Part shown: one piece after another, positions 1 to 10,762 of the stretch
How the letters are laid out: each line of letters opens with the position of its first letter
Numbering within the stretch: the stretch's first letter is position 1
Source of the DNA: Lineus longissimus
Lineage: Eukaryota > Nemertea > Pilidiophora > Heteronemertea > Lineidae
NCBI RefSeq assembly: GCF_910592395.1
Contig: NC_088314.1
Span: 5,210,001 to 5,270,000, forward strand
Length of the DNA stretch: 60,000 nucleotides
Reading direction: 5' to 3'
Program-made: the position numbers and the translations under genes
The notes under the pieces: model-generated
The model's input: only the letters and a program-made list of their open reading frames with translations
Databases searched by the model: none
What the model was told of the DNA's origin: nothing

Positions 1-25
1 GTGCTCGCAGACACACCGGACATAC

Positions 26-179
26 CTGTCGCCATAGGTGTTCGACCAATCCCCTATTGGAATGTAGTCATATTTCTTTTGACCAGAATTATCAAAGCCA
101 ACCATCTGAAACTGGTAGATGTCGTAAAGGCCATTAACATCGCCATCTTTGTTAAATTTTACTATATTTCCCGAGTGCC
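26..179 (-). CDS. Metabotropic glutamate receptor, alternative exon 6B
   Basis: A 154-bp exon with acceptor TTTTCAG|GGCACTCG and donor GACAG|GTATGT. It encodes a 50-residue paralogue of exon 6A that starts HSGNIVKFNKDGDVNGLYDI and ends PIGDWSNTYGD. Changes relative to 6A include S to K, I to N, R to N, G to D and T to D, plus several conservative V/I and Y/F swaps. Both termini are in the same phase as 6A, so exon 5 joins either one. Nucleotide identity to 6A is about 75 percent by my alignment, and the first eight intron bases after the donor (GTATGTCC) are shared, which suggests tandem duplication of exon plus splice site. The gene continues leftwards out of the window. Confidence 0.93.
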
Positions 180-236
180 CTGAAAATAGAAAAGAGAAAA
201 AAAATCTAACTACAAATTCCTTTAATCAGGACATAC
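180..236 (-). other. 57-nt intron between alternative exons 6A and 6B
   Basis: On the minus strand it runs from GTATGTCCTG to a long T-rich tract and TTTTCAG. A branch-point-like CTGATTAA lies very near the 5' splice site. It is the shortest intron in the gene by far. An intron this short can make direct 6A-to-6B splicing inefficient for steric reasons, a known cause of mutual exclusion; that role is inferred here. Confidence 0.85.
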
Positions 237-390
237 CTGTCGCCATAGGCGTTTGACCAAGTGCCTACAGGGACGTAACCATAGTTCTTCTGTCCATTTC
301 TATCATAGCCTATCATCTGATACTGGTATATATCGTACAGGCCTATGACATCGCCGTCACTGTTAAACTTAACAACATTTCCGGAATGGC
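237..390 (-). CDS. Metabotropic glutamate receptor, alternative exon 6A
   Basis: A 154-bp exon with acceptor TTTCAG|GCCATTCC and donor GACAG|GTATGT. It completes codon 436 (Gly) and encodes 50 residues plus two bases, starting HSGNVVKFNSDGDVIGLYDI and ending PVGTWSNAYGD. This is the segment that in vertebrates reads FxENGDAPGRYDIYQYQ, at the end of the Venus-flytrap domain just before the cysteine-rich domain. It is the first of two tandem homologous exons. Phase and length equal those of 6B, and 36 of 50 residues are identical. About half of the changed codons are synonymous, which indicates selection on both copies. I infer it is spliced as an alternative to 6B. Confidence 0.93.
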
Positions 391-1459
391 CTGAAAGTAT
401 ACAGAATCAAAATATTTTGTTGAGCGAACAACATCTCTGTTGAGCGAACCGACTTGTGAAGATGTTCATTATGATAAAATCAGACGGCAGCACAAGAACT
501 GCATTCCCACAACAATTACTCGCAAAATGGACACCCAGTGTCAAAGGAATGGTCATGCTAGGATAAGGCCAGCGTCTGTGATCTGCTGCAGCCTTAACAA
601 TGCATCTACTGCAGACTATAGAATCGGTTTTGTAAAGAATTGGGGTGGACGACGAGGTAACCAAGCGGGCAGAAATATCAAAATGTAGACTAGCTCATCT
701 ATAGGGGGTTTGTGTTCCTCGCAGATCGAGTTGTAAATCCTAACTGTCCGAAATCCCCATTGAGATCATAGTATCCAAAATCCACATATTTGCTCTTCTC
801 AAATAGAAATCGGGCATGCTGTTCGACTCGGCATAATCTTCGGGATCAAAACGAAGACATCAAATGTCTTGAACAAAGATGTCAAACTTGCTATCTTGTA
901 TTCTTTTGCTCGACTGAAAATATCTCCAAGATAATAAAAAGCTGACCGCTGTCGATGCTGACGTACTGGCGCATAGTTCAGGCATTTGTTTCGATTACGG
1001 GAGACTTACTGATAATCTTGAATCGGCCAGGCTGTCATAGAAGGCGTAAATATTTCATCCTAATTGTGGTAAGTGAGAAACGTACTGAGCTCCTGAGGAC
1101 GGTATCTCCATCAGTTGCGTGAGAGAACACTTGTATTACGGGCCAAATAAATAATCTGTTGAAGACGAATATTATCTACGGTCTAACCTGAAGACCGATC
1201 TGGCCATAAATATTAGCAATCAGTGAACAAAGGGTAGGGCTATTAAAACGGGCGACTACATTTACTTTCACACCGGTCATGATACCGATATTGGCAAATT
1301 TGGCTGACGAGATTTTCCCAGGGTCAGTGTACAATGTAGAAGCGAGAAAAGGAACCTTCGCGAAAGTGATACTATAATATAAGATAAGTTGTAATTCATG
1401 GACGTTTTGCTTGAGGGACGGTCATTCCTAACGTGTTTCCCGGACATCACCGCACCCAC
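391..1459 (-). other. Intron between exon 5 and exon 6A (1,069 bp)
   Basis: GT-AG intron. No further copy of the duplicated exon 6 was found when reading the minus strand for the FNxDGDxxGxYDI pattern. A short direct repeat (TGTTGAGCGAAC, twice within about 35 bp) lies near 419-450. Nothing else was recognised. Confidence 0.8.
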
Positions 1460-1654
1460 CTTTAAAGGTAACGTTTCGTATATATTCCAGCAGCGTTGGC
1501 CCCATTGGCGGGCTGGCAATCAAGCAGCTCTTATCCTCGTAGCAGACATTCTCGAAGTAGTTGTGTATGGCGTGGGCCATGGCGTAAACGGCGTCAACCA
1601 CGAACTGCACAGCCCCTTCCTGATGATGTTTACCGTTGTCTAGGGTTAATTCCT
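1460..1654 (-). CDS. Metabotropic glutamate receptor, exon 5 (ligand-binding domain; Lys-to-Ala at ligand site)
   Basis: A 195-bp exon that completes split codon 371 and encodes residues 372-435 plus one base. The acceptor is TTCCAG|AGGAATTAA; an alternative AG two bases further in would break the frame. The donor is AAAG|GTGGGT. The peptide contains HHQEGAVQFVVDAVYAMAHA, then ENVCYEDKSC and LLEYIRNVTFK. C408 and C414 match the C432-C439 pair of mGluR1, and N431 is a sequon. In vertebrate receptors the residue before VQFV is a lysine (K409 in mGluR1, K405 in mGluR4) that contacts the distal carboxylate of glutamate. Here it is A385 (codon GCT). The exon's last base pairs in frame with either exon 6A or exon 6B. 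Confidence 0.96.
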
Positions 1655-3226
1655 CTGGAAAAGACAAAAGACTGGATGAGCCGAAAAATAAGTTCAAACT
1701 TTGGACATGTTTTAAAACTATTCAGGGAAACTTCCTTAAGGAGATTAAAGAATAAGAATATCAATCTCAAGCATATTTCAAACTTTATACCTCACTAATA
1801 TGACGTATGTCATGATAGGCTTAGAGGAAATAGAAAATGGACCTTAATGGACGCAAGAAAAAGAAATCGTCTCAAGATTACGAAAGACATGGAATGAACT
1901 TTAGGGATGATGACGTGCTAAATCAGAGAGCAGATTGCCTGCGCGATTCAATCGAATGCATTAACTCGACGTATAGATAGTCAATCGGATATTGATAACA
2001 TACCGATATTAGATATTGAGGCGATGAGATCTGAGGGGCCTGGAGCGGTAACTCTCGGCCAACTGCCTTACCTCATAAGTAGCAATCAGACAGTGCCTAC
2101 GGCTTAAAAGAATTGACAGGGGCGGATACAAGAATGCGGGTTTTTTTCGGCCGGAAATTATTACACAACAAGAAAGTGGCTCTTCATATCGTGTTCGACC
2201 CATTGGCTTGGCACTTTCAAGACGCATCTATGTTCTTAAAATGGTGTTATTATGCTGTCATTGACAATAGAACCCTTAAGTATGATTGTTTACCTAGCAC
2301 GCCGTATATCAGAAGTAAACAAGGAAAAGAACACATTATACACTTACTATCATCAAAGCAGACGATGATGAAAACAAACTGAAGATGAGCTATATAATGT
2401 TTCATCTTATCTTACGTCTCCAGCGTCCCATAATAGGGACTGATCCGCCATTATTTTGAGACGACGTCACATCAGCGAGATCAAAGCAATGCAAATCTGA
2501 CCCGCCGTTACTAACTGCTACATGATTGCTACTCGGAAGTAGACAACCTGTCTTGGAAATGGTACAGAGTACTAGCTAAAGATAATAAATGGACATATAT
2601 TTTGATGTATCTTGGACAGGGTCGAGGGGTTTTGGGATGGATTTATTGGTAAACCTAAAAGTCACCTGGTCAACTGTTGCATAATTGAGCAGGTGCTACG
2701 CATTCTAACTCACTGAGAACGCAGAAGGGTTTACAACGGCATCCAACTCTATTCCACTTACGACAATCTTCGGAAGATACAACATCTTCTGATAGATTGC
2801 CGCCAGAGGAACGAAAAACTATCCAATTGCCATTATTGACTGCCTACGGGGTTTACCAATTGGAGACCAGGGCTTACATGGCCTACCAATAACCGGACAA
2901 CCACAAATCCCCCAGCGATATACACATGACCTGTTGTACATATCCAAAGGTCAACGTTGAAGCCAAAATATCGGATTTTTGGATATTGATAAGAAGGAGC
3001 TAAGACTGTAACATGCCATTTCCATTGTAGGTTTAGTTATATATTTGATTGATGTGATTCTTACCAGAGGAAAGATCAATCCTGACCAGTTCTGCAAATT
3101 AACAAATCTGGCTGAATGTCAACCACAGTTCCGGTCAGCGACCATGTTTCAGGTTTTATTCGATTCCCACTTCTCCCTGGTTAAGATTTGTGTATCACGA
3201 TATCCTTATATCATAAAATCGCTTAC
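1655..3226 (-). other. Intron between exon 4 and exon 5 (1,572 bp)
   Basis: GT-AG intron without recognisable genes. The open frames in it are short and resemble nothing known to me. No repeats were noticed. Confidence 0.8.
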
Positions 3227-3364
3227 CTTTACAATCGTGCTTGAAAAGACTTTTGGGTTTTTTGTCCGGAAGGTTGCACTTGAAGTGGTTTTCCCAAAAC
3301 TCCTCAAACCATGGGTTGACCTTTGCATGGGATGGACTGAGACCCTTGAAATACTCGTCAAACC
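3227..3364 (-). CDS. Metabotropic glutamate receptor, exon 4 (ligand-binding domain)
   Basis: A 138-bp exon that completes split codon 325 (Gly) and encodes residues 326-370 plus one base. The acceptor is GTCCAG|GGTTTGAC and the donor AAAG|GTAAGC. It reads FDEYFKGLSPSHAKVNPWFE, then EFWENHFKCNLP, and ends KHDCK. The FDxYF, NPWFxEFW and HFKC motifs are diagnostic of mGluRs. C354 and C369 occupy the positions of the C378-C394 disulfide of mGluR1. The loop between them is short and lysine-rich and diverges from vertebrate receptors, as is usual for this region. The intron separating it from exon 3 is only 322 bp. Confidence 0.96.
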
Positions 3365-3686
3365 CTGGACATGAAATGATGTAAAGATGAAATATCGAAA
3401 TTCTGACACGTTTATATAGACCTGCTATCAATGGTGATTTCTTTTTGTTAACTGAATATAACAATGTATGTGTGATCATTCAATCTTAAAGAACAACCGG
3501 ATTCAAAAAACGCCATCAAATATTGCGAAATAAAATTTGTTTGTGCACCTCCGTGGGAATTGTTGAACCGTCGAAACTGGAAGAAACTTAGATATCCTTC
3601 AATTCAGGAATCATTAACGGGTCGTTTAAATCTCCAAATTGTACAGATTTTCTTTATACCTGTTATCCCTTTTAGCCAGCACTTAC
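3365..3686 (-). other. Intron between exon 3 and exon 4 (322 bp)
   Basis: GT-AG intron with donor GTAAGT and acceptor ATGTCCAG. Nothing else was seen in it. Confidence 0.85.
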
Positions 3687-3974
3687 CTGCCAGAACCTCC
3701 CTTTTTGGTAACAGTGTTATGGTACTCTCAGCAGCCACTTCCTGCTTGACGATGGGGTACGACTTGGCTCCCCAGGCATCACTGGCCACGAAGTATAACT
3801 GGTCCGTCTTATTGTTCCGCTGTACCGCCCGCAGCATCCATTTGCAATTCTCTTCCCCGACGAACATTACCACCACCTTGGCCCGTTCTTTCTCCAGTAA
3901 TGTGGCTAGAACATCATCGAAGGTCTTGTTGGTGGCCTCGCGGGGGATTGTGACGGATTCGGCAATGCAAAGGC
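3687..3974 (-). CDS. Metabotropic glutamate receptor, exon 3 (ligand-binding domain)
   Basis: A 288-bp exon that completes split codon 229 (Gly) and encodes residues 230-324 plus one base. The acceptor is CCCCAG|GCCTTTGC and the donor GCAG|GTAAGT. It starts LCIAESVTIPRE and contains a beta-strand VVVMFVGEEN followed by VASDAWGAKSYP and ITLLPKREVLAG, the expected order for lobe 2 of the Venus-flytrap domain. D294 aligns with D318 of mGluR1, another amino-group contact. The two closely spaced cysteines that mGluR1 has in the beta-strand are absent (MFVGEE instead), as in group II and III receptors as far as I recall. NKT sequons occur at N244 and N283. Confidence 0.97.
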
Positions 3975-4722
3975 CTGGGGAAGAGAAACAAGACGATCAT
4001 TTATAGACACGTAGATGTCATCGAATGAAACCCAAGGCAACTTCGAGGCAATTGTCCCCAAGCCAAAAGTAAGTAACAATGGCTGCTCTACATAGAATGT
4101 AGTCAATAGCTAAGATGACCATGTGTTAAAAAGTGAACATCATCTTTGATGGCGAATGTTGTTAAGTCTTGATTTCCTCGTAATATTGCTGTGACCAAGT
4201 TTTGCTGACCAGTGGTGGAGAAGGCGTTAAACCTATTACCAGCCATCCATCTCCTCCTACACCAGAATCAGACAAGCCCTAAACGCAGAATAAGAAGTTC
4301 ATCTTCCTCTGATCTTTTGTAATCCTGACTACGGAAATGGCAAATGACATTGCGCCTAATATTTTTTAAGCAGTGACCTTTTCCCCTACAAAGTGTTTCA
4401 GTAAGAGATATTACATGAATGCAGTGTGGTTATGTACATTAAAAGGCAGTGAATCGCTGCCGGGTGGCAGCATATCACTCATACAAGTAGACTACTAATG
4501 CCATAATGCATAAGGCTGATGCACTATGAGAACCAGCTACCTGTGGCCATGGTGTTGATCCAGGACTGTCAGGCTAACTGTATAGCTCAACCTCTTTGAT
4601 GGGTGACTGGAGTCTTAGGAAATCTGAAGTTCGTGACGAACATTCCGAATGCTCGGCTTCGGTCTGATCGATCAGCCTTAAAACGTATCATGCAATTTCA
4701 TAATGAAACATCTGGGCACGTC

Positions 4723-4961
4723 AGGTTGCAGGTTGATGGGGGAAGTATAACCAGTCTGCGACGAAGAGGCTGCAGGCTGATGTGGTAGTATGCCAATCTG
4801 TCTCACAGAGGCTGCAGGCTGATGTGGTAGTATGCCAATCTGTCTCACAGAGGCTGCAGGTTGATGTCGTAGTATGCCAAGCTGTCTCACAGAGGCTGCA
4901 GGTGGATGTGGTAGTTTGACAGTCTGTCTCGCAGAGGCTGCAGGTTGATGTCGTAGTTCGG
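4723..4961. repeat. Minisatellite, 42-bp unit, about 5.5 copies
   Basis: Four full 42-bp units begin at 4767, 4809, 4851 and 4893, each starting AGGCTGCAGG and ending TCTCACAG or TCTCGCAG. A partial unit follows at 4935-4961 and a degenerate 44-bp unit precedes at 4723. The first two full units are identical, and later ones carry scattered substitutions. Because 42 is a multiple of 3 and no frame hits a stop, long minus-strand reading frames arise across the array (14-residue repeats). They lie within an intron of the receptor and I do not regard them as genes. Confidence 0.92.
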
Positions 4962-6360
4962 AAATCTATAGAATTTGATGACCAAAAGGCGCATGCTACG
5001 CACGTTTCAGAAACGGCAGTATTAAATCTCCCCATCGAGGGAAGAGATTGTTTGTTCCCGACATTTATGAGAAGGCATACCTTGATGGGATGTGCCGGGT
5101 AATTACTGTGTGGAGCACTCTCATCGGCGATAGCAGATGGAAGGAAATGGCCAGTAGTAAATGAACATATAGTTGATCCGCTTGCAAATGAGGTAATCAG
5201 AGAAGGTCCTAAGCAGGTATTCAGGAAGCATCGTTACATGATGAGTGTGAGACGCGCTCATGGGCTGGGGGAGAGCTTCAAGCGAAGATGACCTGCTCGT
5301 GTCGCCCAGAGAGGCTTCATGTGATTAACTCGAAACATTAAGTTAATCCCATACCGAAGATAGAAAGGGAAGTTCCCTTCAACTGACCACACTTCTTGGG
5401 AATGCGTGTCATTCATAAGGCAAGGTGTTTGATCTGACAAGTGCTAACGAGGTCGAGGATGAGAAGAATGGTGTCCTAACGCTTCCCGTGGGGAGGTGCC
5501 TATTTGTTGTGACGGAATCTACAAGATACCAGTAGCAATTGATACAAAAAAGGCGACTAATGATGGGGTGAATGACCGGGCACTGAAGCTAATATATGAC
5601 CTTCAGGAGTAGCTGTTTAAGTAAAACAACATTGAGCGTACATACATGATCGGAGCAGAAGGAGTGACAGAATCTACAAGATATATCATGTGCTTGTGGA
5701 TCTTGGCACTAAAGACTTGACAAAAGTAAACCATGTAGGAAATGACAATCAAAGTAATCACGGATTTAGGTGCGGGACCCAACATATGCCAAACGAAGAC
5801 CTAAGGCCCTTTCATTGGTCCGAATTTTGGAAAAACGCATTGCCAATAGGAAGGCCCTATAGCCAACATGCAGGCAAAGAAGATCTTGGTCAATAAACGG
5901 ACAATAAAAAATAAGTCGACTCTTCTCCAGGTTGGCTGTATCATATAGGTAACGTATCTAAAGGTAATACTTTATCATCTTGAATGCCTCCCGTAGAGTC
6001 CTCTTGTGTCGGAGAAATAGTCCTTTTGTGTCCAAGAGATGAGCGAAAGGACACTGATGTCATCTTCAAAACACTAATAAGCTGGTCATTATAGAGCTGC
6101 TCGTGCGACAGCTTTGACATGCACCTTAAGAGAAAATCAATGCTGTGATTAAGGATTTGTAAAAGGAGCTACATACATCTCTGATGCATTTTTTCGGTTT
6201 TCCTATATTTACCTCTTAGAGTCGTGTCAGTGTACGTACGATATCTGGTTGCACAAAGGAAGTGCACACAAGAGTCACAAGATCCTTCTTCTTTGGCATT
6301 CCCTTTCGCGTTCGATAAAGCGAGAGGGGTCTGTTGCACAACGATGTTTTTTATCTAATT

Positions 6361-6434
6361 TGATAGTTCAACCCAGTGACCACCCGATTCAAAGTCCAAC
6401 GCTCTAACCGCTGAACCACTTACATCGGCGTTAA
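6361..6434 (-). repeat. tRNA-derived SINE head or tRNA pseudogene
   Basis: Read on the minus strand, this contains GTGGTTCAGCGGTTAGAGCG, a good RNA polymerase III A box in a tRNA D-arm context. It is followed at tRNA-like spacing by GGGTTGAACTATC, a degenerate B box. The anticodon region is not a clean stem and no CCA-type end is visible, so a functional tRNA is unlikely. The downstream 120 bases (to about 6240), including TTCCTTTGTGCAACC, may be the SINE body. The family was not identified. Confidence 0.55.
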
Positions 6435-8030
6435 GTTGACGCCAGGCTTTCTCCTACTGCCTCTCTCATTATGCCTCTTGCCAAATCTCTAGTTGGATGA
6501 ATAATGACAGACTGAGATATTAGGCCACGTTGTAACATCTCAAACTGTGAAAGTCAATTACCTCACTTTGGCCGATCAAAGCCGCCCAGTGCTGCATGCG
6601 CGTCTGTAACAAAGCCCCTACTCTCCCGCTCAATTGATAACATCCATCGACGACTATAGATTGTCAATTTCCTTACAAAGTTATTAATAAACATTCCCTT
6701 TGCTCGGATGCCCTGCCAGAGGAAGAAATCGAGGTCACTGTAGGTGTAAGCCTTTGCTAATAGCATCGTTCCCCATGGAATACGAGCTTAGCAGCTGCCT
6801 TAGTAGCTATTAGCTTAGGCTTGGCGAAGTTAATCGCGTCTGTTGCTTGGGTCGAACTTGAATTCGGAGTTTGACCTAACGCATGGACTAGAGATTGTTT
6901 TCAAAATTGTTATCATTTTCGGCTAAGTTCTACGCGTAATTGATATTGCTGACTCGACGACATCATTGTGTTATTGTCAAATGAATATGCTCCCCATGGG
7001 TCCAGGTTGGTACACGGTAAAAAATGTCGAACTTTCGCCGGACTTTATGAGATGTTTCTTTCACCCGATGTTGTTATGCTTGAGCCTGGGATTTAAAGGC
7101 AGATGAACTCAAGCTGTTCATTTCAACTCTCGATCCAGCAATTACTAGGCCGACTCTCGTGCGATTAAGGCTACCTGAGGTGGGTTGACTGTTTCGTTAT
7201 AAAAAATGAGATAGGAATAGCTAAAAGCTCTCTCGGCGATACGACGAGTAGGAGATCCATTCCCAGGGAACGTTTTGAGCTACTTCCACTGAATGACGAA
7301 CAAAAGAAAAATTGCCACGAAAACGCAAGATCTTAGTTTCGAATTTTTTGCAGTCGACAACTGCAACAGGACTGTTCCTGAAGCCATCGGTCACGTCAGC
7401 ATTTGAGACTGGAGAAAAATTGACAGAAAACGTTCCTCAAAAAGGCAAGGACTAAGGAAGACATGGTGGTTGCAAACTGGAACTGCATCCTCCCACAACA
7501 AGCGTTTGTATCAGGCCTTAATCTAGAAAGGATTCAAGGGCCTGCTTTGGATGGATGCATAACTATGTATTGATGTTCGTGGCGCCAACGGCAACATCAA
7601 CGGTGGGGACAACCTTTCTCTTTAAGAAGACACTATGATTATCACTCTACACCATGGTTAAACTACAGCTGGACGGCCACTCGTTCGATCAGACCACATC
7701 AGGTGTGTTGTCTCTCAGCTTATTAACAAGATGACAGGAATAACTAATGATATTTCTCAATTAGTTGATTAGTCCTCGAGTTGTGCCATTCTCAGGAAAT
7801 TCATTACGAAATGGCAACCCTGATTGTGACCTGACAATATAATCAGTCCCATCTCAGGAAGCCGAAAGGTCAATGTCCGTTATATCATCATTCGGTTTGA
7901 GACCATACATGTAGTCTATCTCACGAGAAAATGGTCCAAATCATCGGTTATTCCTCACAGAAAATGCAGCAGCTTAACAAGGGTACGGCGTCTTTGAAAG
8001 GGGAAATTGCATTTTATAAAACTATTTTTA

Positions 8031-8273
<243 letters not shown>

Positions 8274-9053
8274 TCACCCAAAATTAGTACATTTATCAAA
8301 TTTGGCTTTGCAGGGTAACTTGAAGATGAAACAGGAATCAGTTCTTCTCCGGAAAAAATGTCCAATCTTTTTTTCAGTGACGGAAAGCCATGCTCAAAAC
8401 GTCTTGCTAGCTACCGTGATCAGTCACGAGTCGGAAAGCACCTTCTGTATAGAGGCACGCGGTTACTTAGTTTAGTATACCTGTACATATACGTGCACAA
8501 TCTTTAAATTAGCTTACAAGGATCTTGCAAAGATAGTACAAAAACTTGTGTCAGAAACTTAATAAGCTCTTAGTGAAACACCTTCGTCAATTTCAGCTCA
8601 TCGACGAGACTTTTTTCCGAGGAGCTGCGACGCGATAAAAACCTAGTAGAAATTAAGTTAGAGATACAAAATAATCTTGACTCATGATATACACGAGACA
8701 TCCCCATTAGCACAGTGCCGCCAGAGTATCATCGGAGACGTATATTCTATAATCGACGACATAGTCTAAACATTGAAATCGTCTGCTCCCGTCGAAGATG
8801 TCAACAAATCAGTCAATAAATCATAAACACGACATCATTGAACAAGCATTGAAGGAGAAAATCATGATCAAATTGATTGGAAAACCTTGTAGCGACACAG
8901 TTGTAAATTCGTGCACGATTTCTTCATTGATTGACAAATGTTTTCATTCCGGATATCGCGCCGAGTCACACTTTTTACAAAACCGTTCTTTTTGAGCCTG
9001 CTGCGCTGCTGTTTCGTAAGGTTCGTGTCAGGAAAAAATTATATATACTTGAG

Positions 9054-9070
9054 CCCCCTCCCCCCCTCCC
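9054..9070 (-). other. G-run able to form a quadruplex (minus strand)
   Basis: The plus strand shows C5-T-C7-T-C3, so the transcribed-sense (minus) strand reads G3-A-G7-A-G5. This fits the classical four-tract pattern with single-base loops. Any role is unknown. Confidence 0.6.
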
Positions 9071-10651
9071 AACTCAAACCCTTCTGAACAAGAGATTGGC
9101 AACCGGGAGTCTCGCAGCTGTAGCGGGGAAACAAACCATGAAAACGCGTGCTTGGATAACGATGCTACAGCGTTGAAGGAATTCCGAGAATCGGTCTAAC
9201 ATTCCCTTAACAAGGTAATGCTACAATCACAGAAGGAAAAGGATAAGCTCTCGTTAATGTCAGGTTGCTAAAACTGTTCTGTTTTATGTATAAGTAACAG
9301 AAAATCGATGTCATCAATTCATACTTCTCTTGAGAGCGCATACTTTGTCTATAATGGCATTTGGTTCCCGATATTCCAATACAAGCTTCGGGAATTGAAA
9401 ATGCACTCAATTGGGCGGATTGATCCCCAGGGCGGCTGTCTGATAAGGTACTTAGCTCTAGTAGCTCACCAATGCTGTTTTTTCTCCGCTGTAGCGTACA
9501 CGTACTTTCAATTAACCTTATCAATTATGCCTAGTTTCTGTTAAGAACTATCCTAAAGTATTTTGAAGATTTTTGCCGATATCCGAACAGTCCAATAGTC
9601 TGGGATCGCAGAACAATGTAGTGTTCGGTGTTTTTCGTTTTAAAGTGCATGATATTTTACTTCATCGATACCAATTCTAAGTTTGAAGTGGGAAGTTTTG
9701 TGTTCAATGTATTACGCACCCGATGACTGTTCCTTGAACTTAATTTTCTCTACTGGTAAATAACTGAAGAAGTGAAGTAGATAACGAGGATGCATCGATT
9801 GTCTACCGTGCAAATTCACGCAGTATAGAGACATCGAAGTAAAAGAAAACTTTAACTTAACCAATATAGCTTTTATTGCACCAGTTGAAACACACATTTT
9901 TCGCGCAAATCCACAAATAATTCCACCACAGAGCAATGCATATATTATTTACCATTTTTCCAAGAGCTCGTAACCAAATAAACCAGTGAGACAGATCTAC
10001 GATAAAACTCGACTAAATATTTTATTGTTCCAATAATAGAGCAGCTTCATAAACTACCCGTCATTGTCATGAATACATTTGTTACGTATACGTTGCATGT
10101 GAGTATTAATTGTTCGTATATTTCAAGGACCTCAACCTCTTAATTTAGGCCTACCACCGAGCAGAGACACACAACCTTGCATATAGTTAACCTAAAGCAG
10201 GGTTCTGGGTGAAAATATCTGGAGAATGTTAGAAAATCGTGGTAAATTATAAGTTTATAAAGGCAGAATACAAGTTCTTCCATCGTCACAAGGAAGCTAC
10301 ACATGATTATCTCCATAAAATACATATTGTTTCCCGCTATCGAAATGTTGGCAAATATATACATGTATTTGTAAAATAATCTCTTAAAAAACACCAAATG
10401 CTTTTAACCTGTGTTGATCATACAGGCAGGTATATGGTTTTATTTCATATGTTCAGCCCACTCGCGTGTTTTCTCTGAAAAAAGATGTAATTGTGCTCTT
10501 TTGGCTGGGGAATGGTCTCCCTCGAATTTGAAACGTTCTCTAAATATTACATTCTTGAGATTGGTCTAAAAACTTCAGTGGGTTGTTCCAAAATTGCTTT
10601 GGTGGGTTGCGCCTGGGTCGAACGGCGATATGCAAGTGTATACCTCGGTCG

Positions 10652-10762
10652 CTTATCTGGCCCACTTCGTGTCCTTCGCCATAATCCCTCGAGACATAGA
10701 GCAATCCCTCTGTCACTTATCCGGCCCACTTTCTGTCCTTTGCCATAATCCCACGAGAGAAA
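10652..10762. repeat. Two-copy tandem duplication, about 64-bp period
   Basis: CTTATCTGGCCCACTT at 10652 recurs as CTTATCCGGCCCACTT at 10716, and each copy continues with TGTCCTT, GCCATAATCC and CGAGA. The second copy is truncated after about 47 bp and carries several substitutions. Confidence 0.75.

Noticed and set aside
701-800. Possible third copy of exon 6 in the intron after exon 5
   Set aside because: The minus-strand translation has DLNGDFG but none of the flanking conserved residues or splice sites of 6A and 6B.
3560-4006. 148-codon plus-strand open frame
   Set aside because: It lies opposite receptor exon 3, whose minus-strand frame has family motifs and proper splice sites. It is a shadow frame.
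4678-5035. Minus-strand frames with 14-residue repeats
   Set aside because: By-product of the 42-bp minisatellite inside an intron.
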